Assembly (NCBI RefSeq): GCF_004210375.1
Contig: NC_134829.1
Coordinates: forward strand, 55,048,107 to 55,112,106
Direction: 5' to 3'
DNA from: Tachypleus tridentatus
Taxonomy: Eukaryota > Arthropoda > Merostomata > Xiphosura > Limulidae
DNA: 64,000 bases
Part shown: positions 54,291 to 64,000 of the stretch, piece by piece
Layout: every line of letters begins with the position of its first letter
Numbering within the stretch: position 1 is the first letter of the stretch
Made by a program: the position numbers and the translations under genes
The notes under the pieces: generated by a model
Database searches by the model: none
Told to the model about the DNA's origin: nothing
The model's input: only the letters and a program-made list of their open reading frames with translations

Positions 54291-54745
54291 GTGATGGAAT
54301 GTCTGTTATGTGAATGATTTCTTTACCAAAGTTAATACGTATTGTTATAAATAAGCATCATTTAGAGATGGAATGTCTGTTATGTGAATGATTTCTTTAC
54401 CAAAGTTAACACGTATTGTTATAAATAAACATCATTTAGAGATGGAATGTCTGTTATGTGAATGATTTCTTTACCAAAGTTAATACGTATTGTTATAAAT
54501 AAACATCATTTAGAGATGGAATGTCTGTTATGTGAATGATTTCTTTACCAAAGTTAACACGTATTGTTATAAATAAACATCATTCAGAGATGGAATGTCT
54601 GTTATGTGAATGATTTCTTTACCAAACTTAATACGTATTGTTATAAATAAACATCATTCAGAGATGGAATGTCTGTTATGTGAATGATTTCTTTACCAAA
54701 GTTAACACGTATTGTTATAAATAAACATCATATAGTGATGGAATG
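54285..54745. repeat. 74-bp minisatellite, about six copies
   Basis: The unit starts GATGGAATGTCTGTTATGTG and contains AATGATTTCTTTACCAAAGT and ACGTATTGTTATAAATAAAC. Copies are nearly identical, alternating TTAATACG and TTAACACG. Confidence 0.95.
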
Positions 54746-55096
54746 ATATGTCATAATGTATTTAGTTACCTTTCACTCACCAAAGTGAATTTGTATTTCT
54801 AGCTCAGTGCAAATGATGAATACAATCATATACCGGGCTTCATATTTATTCTAAACAGCTTCTCTTTTAAATAATTTACAAAAATTAATTACTAGCATGA
54901 ATGCTGCATATAATTATAATCCTATATAAATATAGGTTCACTGTGGCGAGTGAAAACACCATACGTACAGTAGTATCAGATGGTTGTATTGGTAATTATC
55001 TGGAAAATGACTGTGTCTTTTCAATATCCACAGCGTCGAGGAAACATATTTTCAATAATAAAACAGCTGAGTGGAGAAAATATACAAGCTGAACCT
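54746..55096. other. Intergenic, no feature recognised
   Basis: A 63-codon plus-strand frame (54901-55092) has no recognised similarity. Confidence 0.4.
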
Positions 55097-55162
55097 AATG
55101 TATTTAATATCCGTTATACGTGCACGTACGTTTAATGTATTTACCATTTAATATCCGTTATA

Positions 55163-56070
55163 CGAGGTCTGTTAAAAAAATACGCGGACTGTTTGAATTG
55201 CGCGGCTCCAGTTGGTTCCAGGAGAATCCGCTTGGTGTCGCTAGGTTCGCACAGATCAGCTGATTACGACGCCATTTCCCGATTGCAGATATCTTCATTT
55301 GTGTATTAGCTACGCGGTTTTAAGTTAAGTGCGATTTTTTCGTTTGGCGGATTTCAGAATGAATGACCTGAAGAAGCAACAACTTGCTGTGAAATTTTGT
55401 GTTAAACTTGAAAAAATCTGCGACTGAAACTTTTGCTATGCTTAACACGGCTTACGGTGATGCTGCTATGAAGCATACGGCATGTTTCAAGTGGCATGAA
55501 CGTTTTAAGGATGGTCGACAGTCCATTGAAGATGATGAGCGTCCTGGACGTCCTTCCACGTCAACTGACGACCCACACGTCGACAAAATCAACACACTGG
55601 TGCGGGCAAATCGACGTCGGACTGTCAGGGAGTTTGCTGAAGAGTGTGAGATATCAGTTGGATCTTGTTACGAGATTTTGACCGAAAAATTGAAGATGCA
55701 CCGCGTTGCTGCGAAATTTGTGCCTCAGAACTCATGCGTTTTTGGCCAAACACTCGATCACTGTTCTTCCCCCCCCTCTATTCACCTGACCTTGCTCCTT
55801 GCGATTTTTTCTTGTTCCCCAAACTCAAAAGACCCTTGAAAGGAAGAAGATTTGAGACGATTCCCGAGATTAAGGCAAATGCGACGAAGGAGCTGGAGGA
55901 CATTACAAAAGAAGCGTACCAGGACTGTTTCAACAAGTGGAAACACCGTTGGGATAAGTGTGTGCGTTGGGGAGGATAGTACTTTGAAGGGGTCCCAGAC
56001 CTGTAACTTCTAAATAAAGTACATTTTGTTTTATGACGTCAGTCCGCGTATTTTTTTTGAACAGCCCTCG
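55163..56070 (+). mobile_element. mariner element with internal deletion
   Basis: 908 bp; TA at 55161-55162 and 56071-56072. The terminal repeats CGAGGTCTGTTAAAAAAATA and the complement of TATTTTTTTTGAACAGCCCTCG are well kept, both followed by CGCGGACTG. The transposase N- and C-terminal parts are well preserved, but about 0.4 kb is missing between them. It is a young, non-autonomous derivative that might still be mobilised by a full-length relative. Confidence 0.93.
55359..55978 (+). pseudogene. mariner transposase, catalytic core deleted
   Basis: The N-terminal part lies in frame 55399-55839: CFKWHERFKDGRQSIEDDER, PGRPSTS, VREFAEECEISVGSCYEIL (helix-turn-helix), KLKMHRVAAKFVPQ. Reading then jumps to the C-terminal part in another frame (55665-55979): FWPNTRSLFFPPLYSPDLAP + CDFFLFPKLKRPLKGRRF to DKCVRWGG. 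The deletion joint near 55725-55760 removes the first two catalytic Asp; only the third (SPDLAPCD) remains. The real start is probably an ATG at 55359, a frame away. Confidence 0.9.
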
Positions 56071-56100
56071 TATGTGCACGTACGTTTAATCGTGAAGTTG

Positions 56101-57700
56101 ACTGAACTCCTAAACGATACACTAACAAGAAAGATGACAGTTAAACCAAAATAAAACAACTCAAACAGTTTATTATGACACATACGAAAACTACGATAAG
56201 GACATAGACATAGCACTACTGTTAACACTGAGCACCAAAGATATAATATCACGGTACAAAAAGAACTGGAAAATATTGAACGGTTTACAAACTGCGTGAT
56301 TAGCAATTTTAACAATTATTGACAAACACTTGAAAGTTAAAAAAATGAAGTGTTAAGCTGCATTAACCTTTAGGGTTAAGAAAGGTTTTTAATAATTATG
56401 AATAATTCGACCATTAACACCACGTTAGCAGACAGTAAAAAAAACTTTAATTAAACAACTTTGTATTTATAGCGCTGGAGAAATATAGATTTGAAAACAT
56501 AGAACACAATAGTATCTCATTATTGTGTAACAAGATAATTCTATAGTTTAGTAGTAAGATGTTGTGAAACACTTACACACAATAAAACAGTGTCATCATA
56601 TACGATTAAAATATTCATTAAATAGAACATATAGCACTTGGAAAACATTTTATACAGTGCCCTACAAACAACGTGCGTATCCAAACGAAGCAAGGCGCGT
56701 GTAAGTTTGTAGAAACAACGTTTTAAACTTTATTGTCTACCGGTATTCTATTTTTCTAAGACGTGAATACATATTCTGAAATATTTGGTAAATTGGTTTG
56801 AAACATTTTCCCCAACAAACCTTAATAAGACCTTCATAACGCTGTTGTTTGGTTAACTTTATAAAACAAAACAAAAAAGGAGATTGGAGTTAGTAAATGT
56901 TCAGTAGAATTCAGTTCAGAATACAGATATGCTTTTTATCTTACGAATATTTGTACATATTTTCGATCTGCTACCGTACACCATTAAACTCATTTTATTG
57001 GTACCAAAATGTTGGAAAATATACGTACTGTTACCACGTCAGCAGCTTTCTTGAAGTGTGTGAACTTTCATCAGATTTGTATCCTACACTCCACTGATCT
57101 CCGCGTTGTTATGTTTGTATAGCGACATCTATATGTATTGAATGTGTTCCTAGACTATATCACATTATCTATCTTTATAAAGGGAAGTTGGCTGCACGCG
57201 ACGTAATTATTCATATACAACACTAACACTGAATGTTTTAAACAAAGCGTTTATTAAATCTCATTGTGACACATCTCGATTTCTGTTCGTCTGTGTTACC
57301 ACTATACTTAACCTGGAATTTATGTCTTTTGACAATTATATATTTAAATAAATGACTGCAGGCATCTGCATTTTACGTGAAAGGCTTTACGTTCTGGTCC
57401 GATTTCCTTTAAATATTTCATTTGATGTTTGATCAACTAGATATGGCATCTCAGAAATGTCTCATTTGTTTTACTGAACCTTTTGCAAATATGTACCGAA
57501 CTTTTAATTCAACAAAATAACTCTGATGCCATCCATTAATTCAACCAAATAACGCCCTCTGGTGCACGTCGCTTCACGCCTAGTGAATCGCTAACGGACT
57601 ACTTTAGAGAAATCGACAATATGGGGAATGTTATGCTAAATGAACATTTCGCTTTTATTTTTGATGTGTTTTGTGGTGGTACATATGATATCTGAAAGTC
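56101..57700. other. Intergenic, no feature recognised
   Basis: Random short frames only. Confidence 0.45.
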
Positions 57701-57752
57701 ACATAATCTGTAAAATTTAAACATTAATAGAAGAATTATCATAATTAATAGA

Positions 57753-57830
57753 TGACGTCACTGTTCTCTTCTTACTCCATAGAAAAGGTACAATATATAA
57801 ACACAAGTGTGACACTTATTCTCTAACAAC
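57753..57830 (+). promoter_or_regulatory. Promoter-like CRE plus TATA arrangement
   Basis: A full CRE TGACGTCA (57753-57760) is followed about 35 bp later by CAATATATAAACAC (TATATAAA-like, about 57790-57801). No gene is recognised downstream before the minisatellite, so this may be chance. Confidence 0.2.
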
Positions 57831-57872
57831 TGCCTCCAAGTCCAATAGCTACACTTTATAGAGTACATAGAC

Positions 57873-58578
57873 ATAGGAATGTACAGTATACTGTAACCCG
57901 CTTTACTTACACTCGCTGAATGTACAGTATACTGTAACCCGCTTTACTTACACTCGCTGAATGTACAGTATACTGTAACCCGCTTTACTTACACTCGCTT
58001 ACTCTACTGAATGTACAGTATACTGTAACCCGCTTTACTTACACTCGCTTACTCAGGAATGTACAGTATACTGTAACCCGCTTTACTTACACTCTACTGA
58101 ATGTACAGTATACTGTAACCCGCTTTACTTACACTCGCTTACTCTACTGAATGTACAGTATACTGTAACCCGCTTTACTTACACTCGCTTACTCTACTGA
58201 ATGTACAGTATACTGTAACCCGCTTTACTTACACTCGCTTACTCAGGAATGTACAGTATACTGTAACCCGCTTTACTTACACTCTACTGAATGTACAGTA
58301 TACTGTAACCCGCTTTACTTACACTCGCTTACTCAGGAATGTACAGTATACTGTAACCCGCTTTACTTACACTCTACTGAATGTACAGTATACTGTAACC
58401 CGCTTTACTTACACTCGCTGAAAGTACAGTATACTGTAACCCGCTTTACTTACACTCGCTTACTCTACTGAATGTACAGTATACTGTAACCCGCTTTACT
58501 TACACTCGCTTACTGTACTGAATGTACAGTATACTGTAACCCGCTTTACTTACACTCGCTTACTCTACTGAATGTACA
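57873..58578. repeat. 41-51-bp minisatellite with internal palindrome, about 15 copies
   Basis: The unit is GAATGTACAGTATACTGTAA + CCCGCTTTACTTACACTCGC with an optional TTACTCTACT or TTACTCAG extension that varies between copies. Each unit contains the perfect palindrome TACAGTATACTGTA. Confidence 0.96.
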
Positions 58579-58600
58579 CATAGTTATGCTTCTGGTTGCG

Positions 58601-58703
58601 ACACGGTGTCGCAGTGGCTCAGCGGTATGTCCGCGGTCTTACGACGCTTAAATCTGGGTTTCGATACCCGTGGTGTAGCTTTGTGCTTAATTCAAAAAAC
58701 AAC
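58601..58703 (+). repeat. tRNA-like SINE (third type)
   Basis: CACGGTGTCGCAGTGGCTCA, GCGGTATGTCCGCGGTCTTA, GGGTTTCGATACCC (B box), GTGTAGCTTTGTGCTTAATT, AAAAAACAAC tail. The head is related to tRNA, and the tail resembles those of families A and B. It is too diverged for a tRNA gene. Confidence 0.7.
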
Positions 58704-59645
58704 ATCATGTCGAAAATCTATACATTGAAAAAAAAAATTATTGGAAATGGTTTCTAGAGCCGCGAAGGTGAAAGGGTATATTATGTGAATTCATATTTAG
58801 AAACAAGCTGAAACAGGGCACGAAATCTTGGTACGCAATGTACAACTATCAAAAGAGTACGTTTTTAAATTTGACGAGATTCAAAGACTGGATGGTTGCA
58901 AACATTTCATTTTTTTTTTTTTTTGTTAATACTGCAAAACTGGCAAGAGGTGAAAATGCAGAATAGAGGCATTTCTCAAGATTCTGGTAGAAAAAGAGAG
59001 TTATACACCAGTCCAACAAATTTCAAAATTACGCCCCTTTATGGAATTCATGTGATGGATTACATTCAATAGTGTTTGTGTTTGGATAACACGAGAATTA
59101 TTCTGATGGATTTTCAGGTTTAATCCAAAGAATCACGACTTCATTACCTCAATGGTTTTAGAGTGTACTTCCGGAAATGTTACTCCGTGATAGAAAATAA
59201 CAAGTAAAAGGTTTTGAAATTACCACATCGGTAGAGTTGTTATTAGTTGTTTTCTATATGGTTAATGTGCTTTGATCAGGAGTTATTGATAACAAAATAC
59301 ATTTTGATAAAAGGTTGTGAACAACTCGGAAACGTTGGATTACAGTCTTTTTGAAAGTTTATTCGTTTGGTATTCCGGAACTAGACACTAATTATTAGTG
59401 TTTAGTACCAACGATCCTAACTGACTTCGGTCTGTGGAAACCGACAAGATGAAACTGGTACCAAATGTAAGACAGTAGCACTGAACATTTACAATACATA
59501 TCAGATGTGATTAGTCACTAAAAATGCATATACGTGAAATCCTAGATCAGTCTCAGTGTTTGTATAATCGTAATACTAGTCCAGTTCTCAGTTCTGTATA
59601 AAGTTCTTTAGTCATATTCTCTGGCAATGAAGACACCAACTCGTG
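58704..59645. other. Intergenic, no feature recognised
   Basis: A T-run near 58911-58924; no other feature. Confidence 0.5.
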
Positions 59646-60035
59646 TGACTCTGGAGGACAACGACGAAGAGGACAACTTATGAGACGACTCTGGAGAACA
59701 ACGACGAAGAGGACAACTTATGAGACTGGAGAACAACGACGAAGAGAACAACTTATGAGACTGGAGAACAACGACGAAGAGAACAACTTATGCGACTCTG
59801 AAGGACAACGAAGAGGACAACTTATGCGACTCTGAAGGACAACGAAGAGGACAACTTATGCGACTCTGAAGGACAACGAAGAGAACAACTTATGCGACTC
59901 TGAAGGACAACGAAGAGGACAACTTATGCGACTCTGAAGGACAACGAAGAGGACAACTTATGCGACTCTGAAGGACAACGAAGAGGACAACTTATGCGGC
60001 TCTGAAGGACAACGAAGAGGACAATTCATGTGACC
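59646..60035. repeat. Minisatellite of 34-46 bp, about 10 copies
   Basis: The unit is GCGACTCTGAAGGACAACGA + AGAGGACAACTTAT (34 bp) on the right. On the left are longer forms with GGAGAACAACGACGAAGAG. Purine-rich on the plus strand. Confidence 0.93.
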
Positions 60036-60504
60036 CTGATAAAAGCTGTTATGTTCTTAGGAGCCAAACAAGTAAATGTGTTCAGTCCATAGAAAATTCA
60101 GTGAAGTTTCTACCAGTACGATACCTGTCATCCACCCTATCCACGTTTTCTGTGAGTGTTTTAGCACTAATAAACAATAAATAAACAAAATAAAAAGGTT
60201 AAATGTAACCCAACAACAATTTTCTGGTGTCTGATAAATAAAGGTTAAGGGCCACTTTAAACAACTGTCCCACCACAAATTAAAGCTGCTATAATGACGA
60301 AAAGAGATCAAAAGTGAGGATTTGAATCGAGGAGACAAGTACTGACTCCCTGCTTAATGTTCTGGACTGTGAATCTGAGGTTTCTTTGATTTGTACCTCG
60401 TTACCTTCAAGAAATGGAGATAAATTACGCTTCACATTTTGGGGCCGTGAGTGCAGTATAAGAAAAGGGGAGTGGGGAAACCCCAATATTTGGTTTGACA
60501 GAGT
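60036..60504. other. Intergenic, no feature recognised
   Basis: Overlapping minus-strand frames (60057-60513) partly run through a SINE fragment and look accidental. Confidence 0.4.
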
Positions 60505-60633
60505 AGCCCCCAAGAGTTGGAGGTGGGTGATGTTGACTAGCTGCCTTCTCTCCTGACTATCATTGCTAAATTAAGAACGGCTAGTGTAGATGAATATCGC
60601 GTAGGTTTTCTCGAAGTACAACAAATAAACTGA
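60505..60633 (+). repeat. SINE family A, 3' fragment
   Basis: CCAAGAGTTGGAGGTGGGTG, TGACTAGCTGCCTTCTCTCC, GCTAAATTAAGAACGGCTAG and the ACAAATAAAC tail. The tRNA-like head is lost or unrecognisable. Confidence 0.8.
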
Positions 60634-60854
60634 TTTATAAATATTCATGTTTAATCAGCCATCTATATTTTTAAGACGAGTTATTAATATTTATTTACTG
60701 GCGGTTACGGTCGCATTGGTAGAATAAATCTTCTAAAACTATCTTCTAGTTACTGGATAATAAATAAACTATAGGGTACCGATTGAGCATTTTATTTAGA
60801 CATGGACATTTCTGAGCATTTCATAACTTCAATTATAATCTTCTATCAACAGCA

Positions 60855-61370
60855 GTTTACCATTGTTCTCAAGCATTCCTTATTGAACACAATTATGGAC
60901 TGTTGTCATATGTTTACCATTGTTCTCAAGCATTCCTTATTGAACACAATTATGGACTGTTGTCATATGTTTACCATTGTTCTCAAGCATTCCTTATTGA
61001 ACACAATTATGGACTGTTGTCATATGTTTACCATTGTTCTCAAGCATTCCTTATTGAACACAATTATGGACTGTTGTCATATGTTTACCATTGTTCTCAA
61101 GCATTCCTTATTGAACACAATTATGGACTGTTGTCATATGTTTACCATTGTTCTCAAGCATTCCTTATTGAACACAATTATGGACTGTTGTCATATGTTT
61201 ACCATTGTTCTCAAGCATTCCTTATTGAACACAATTATGGACTGTTGTCACATGTTTACCATTGTTCTCAAGCATTCCTTATTGAACACAATTATGGACT
61301 GTTGTCATATGTTTACCATTGTTCTCAAGCATTCCTTATTGAACACAATTATGGACTGTTGTCATATGTT
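60855..61370. repeat. 57-bp minisatellite, nine copies
   Basis: The unit is TTTACCATTGTTCTCAAGCA + TTCCTTATTGAACACAATTA + TGGACTGTTGTCATATG. Copies are almost identical. At 57 bp (19 codons) it keeps two plus-strand frames open for 210 and 159 codons. No coding evidence beyond that. Confidence 0.97.
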
Positions 61371-62465
61371 TTCGTTACTTAAGCTCGTGGATAAAATTGA
61401 CAAAACTTTTTTCTATCAAACTAGAAATTCGTAAGTACAATTAGCAACAACAGTACAACATTATTTCATAGCTTTATCACGATTAGATGTGGTGCATACA
61501 TGTAAGGAAAATACGATTTTAGAATAACACATTTAACCATCGAATGCACTAATAAAATTAAAATATAATATACCGCTAGGTAACATAGGACCAAATATCA
61601 CATTACTGCTACTAATTAGCTTGCATACCAAAAGCTCATTGCACAATAGCAATAGTATTCACATTTCTTTGTTAACTTGCAAAATATACAGCTAGCTTAA
61701 ACACTTTGACAATAATATAGACTCTAACGTAACTGTAATTTGTGTGTGTGTGTGTGGATTGTAAGTGGCTATTTTGCTGAAAAAAGACTCCACTCGATGG
61801 CGCTTACAATGTCCTCCACCTAGCGGAAGTAACTGGTGTCAGTGTCATAATGTCAAGATACAATTTCTTTAGCGCCTACGTTTTCAAAGCTCGTAAGAGG
61901 CATGAAGTGGAGACTATTTGTTGGTTGATGGTTCTCGCGAGATTTCTCGATCGGTTTAGTGGATCCTCCACAAGTAATGGCAAACTTGAGCTCCTTACAC
62001 AACTCCACACAGAGTGGTTCCTACACAACAGAAAGGACAACTCTAAATGTTAACGTGTAACATGTATAAGAAAACTTGACAAACAAATTATTCTTAACCC
62101 ACATGTTGGAGTGGAAGGTGGAAAACGGAATTTGATGAGATTTAAAGTGAAAATTTCCAATCAAATATTTCCCAGAATAGTACTGTTCCAACTTACAATA
62201 GGGAGTTTAGGACGCACGCCTGAGAATTCTGATGAAAATCGTTAACCGTACATTTCAAAATGAAAATAAAACCAAACAGTAAACAGATGGTGCCACTATT
62301 TTCAAGAGCCCATTTAACTAATTAGTGTGGCGCAAACTTTAAAGTGGCTTTAAATACTTTCGGTAAAGTTCTTATTTCACTACTTCCTGTAGTATCACTT
62401 ACGTTTAATTACTAATTATTCACATTTTTGGGCGTGTCTTATGATTAGTGTGCCATAGTATGACC
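61371..62465. other. Intergenic; (GT)n and an unassigned small frame
   Basis: A short GT microsatellite lies at 61740-61755. The 67-codon frame at 61850-62053 (MSRYNFFSAYVFKARKRHEV...) has no recognised similarity. Confidence 0.4.
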
Positions 62466-62469
62466 TAAG

Positions 62470-64000
62470 CCCATGTTCTAATTATTTACTTTTTGTTTTC
62501 TATTTTGTATACTATAGCATCACCTAAAACTAGGTTCTAATTATTTACTTTTTGTTTTCTATTTTGTATACTATAGCATCACCTAAAACTAGGTTCTAAT
62601 TATTTACTTTTTATTTTCTATTTTGTATATTATAGCATCACCTAAAACTAGGTTCTAATTATTTACTTTTTTATTTTCTATTTTGTATACTATAGCATCA
62701 CCTAAAACTAGGTTCTAATTATTTACTTTTTTGTTTTCTATTTTGTATACTACAGCATCACCTAAGCCTAGGTTCTAATTATTTACTTTTTGTTTTCTAT
62801 TTTGTATACTATAGCATCACCTAAAACTAGGTTCTAATTATTTACTTTTTATTTTCTATTTTGTATATTATAGCATCACCTAAAACTAGGTTCTAATTAT
62901 TTACTTTTTATTTTCTATTTTGTATACTATAGCATCACCTAAAACTAGGTTCTAATTATTTACTTTTTGTTTTCTATTTTGTATACTACAGCATCACCTA
63001 AGCCTAGGTTCTAATTATTTACTTTTTGTTTTCTATTTAGTATACTATAGCATTACCTAAAACTAGGTTCTAATTATTTACTTTTTGTTTTCTATTTAGT
63101 ATACTATAGCATCACCTAAAACTAGGTTCTAATTATTTACTTTTTGTTTTCTATTTAGTATACTATAGCATCACCTAAAACCAGGTTCTAATTATTTACT
63201 TTTTGTTTTCTATTTAGTATACTATAGCATCACCTAAAACTAGGTTCTAATTATTTACTTTTATTTTCTATTTAGTATACTATAGCATCACCTAAAACCA
63301 GGTTCTAATTATTTACTTTTTGTTTTCTATTTAGTATACTATAGCATCACCTAAACCTAGGTTCTAATTATTTACTTTTTTTTTGTATACTACAGCATCA
63401 CGTAAGCCTAGATTCTAATTATTTACTTTTTGTTTTCTATTTTGTATACTACAGCATCACCTAAGCCTAGGTTCTAATTATTTACTTTTTGTTTTCTATT
63501 TTGTATACTACAGCATCACCTAAGCCCAGGTTCTAATTATTTACTTTTTGTTTTCTATTTTGTATACAACAGCATCACCTAAGCCTAGGTTCTAATTATT
63601 TACTTTTTGTTTTCTATTTTGTATACTACAGCATCACCTAAGCCTAGGTTCTAATTATTTACTTTTTGTTTTCTATTTTGTATACTACAGCATCACGTAA
63701 GCCTAGGTTCTAATTATTTACTTTTTGTTTTCTATTTTGTATACTACAGCATCACCTAAGCCTGGGTTCTAATTATTTACTTTTTGTTTTCTATTTAGTA
63801 TACTATAGCATCACCTAAAACTAGGTTCTAATTATTTACTTTTTGTTTTCTATTTAGTATACTATAGCATCACCTAAAACTAGGTTCTAATTATTTACTT
63901 TTTGTTTTCTATTTAGTATACTATAGCATTACCTAAAACTAGGTTCTAATTATTTACTTTTTGTTTTCTATTTTGTATACTACAGCATCACCTAAGCCTA
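62470..64000. repeat. 59-bp minisatellite, about 26 copies, running off the window
   Basis: The unit is CTAGGTTCTAATTATTTACT + TTTTGTTTTCTATTTTGTAT + ACTATAGCATCACCTAAAA. Two alternating types (TATTTTGTATACTACAGC...AAGC and TATTTAGTATACTATAGC...AAAA) occur in blocks. The right end is outside the window. Confidence 0.97.

Larger units (their letters stand above)
55097..56100. repeat. Local tandem duplication split by mariner
   Basis: AATATCCGTTATACGTGCAC + GTACGTTTAAT is present intact at about 55106-55136. The second copy is split: AATATCCGTTATA ends at 55162 and TATGTGCACGTACGTTTAAT starts at 56071. The mariner landed in one copy of an existing duplicate. Confidence 0.85.

Noticed and set aside
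60802-61434. Repeat protein of 210 residues
   Set aside because: The open frame follows from a 57-bp tandem unit; a second overlapping frame is equally open. No family, signal or splice support. Kept only as a finding to test.

Overview
The window is AT-rich, gene-poor eukaryotic DNA with introns, splice sites, tRNA-derived SINEs, cut-and-paste DNA transposons and many minisatellites. No bacterial gene structure is present. The SINE families and the protein match to arthropod CHMP1 suggest an arthropod. From memory, the main SINE resembles one common in horseshoe crabs (Limulus/Tachypleus), so a chelicerate is my best guess; I could not test this by search.

Only one host gene can be supported. 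It is a complete CHMP1 (ESCRT-III, CHMP1B/Vps46 type) on the minus strand, built from six coding exons between 36464 (ATG) and 16619 (stop). The spliced product is 201 residues. About 0.6 kb of coding sequence is spread over about 20 kb, because the introns are filled by minisatellites, a Tc1-like element, a piggyBac-derived MITE, a second SINE family, a decayed piggyBac relative and a deleted mariner.

Layout. 1-7.9 kb: intergenic DNA with a decayed Tc1 element (2176-3418) and SINEs. 7.9-14.0 kb: a 6-kb higher-order array of a 44-bp unit with a recurring 63-bp spacer and a 2,153-bp duplication. 14.0-16.6 kb: intergenic DNA and the CHMP1 3' flank, with a fold-back element. 16.6-36.5 kb: CHMP1. 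36.5-38.5 kb: 5' flank with a GIY-YIG (Penelope-type) fragment and a CRE-like site. 38.55-40.77 kb: a piggyBac element with intact ends, TTAA duplications and a transposase broken only at homopolymers. 41-43.2 kb: SINEs, one nested in a mariner remnant. 43.27-47.51 kb: a decayed hAT element (KIAA1586-like transposase) with recognisable terminal repeats, two nested SINEs and two internal minisatellites. 47.5-54 kb: intergenic DNA with SINEs. 54.3-64 kb: five further minisatellites and an internally deleted mariner.

The dominant theme is tandem-repeat birth: at least 17 unrelated minisatellites in 64 kb. Most of the longer predicted ORFs are shadows of repeat units whose length is a multiple of three (51, 27, 33 and 57 bp) or fragments of transposons and SINEs. 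I did not find a convincing new molecular system. The most interesting items are the piggyBac/MITE pair, the nested hAT, the 44-bp higher-order array, and two cases where a transposon sits inside a locally duplicated target.
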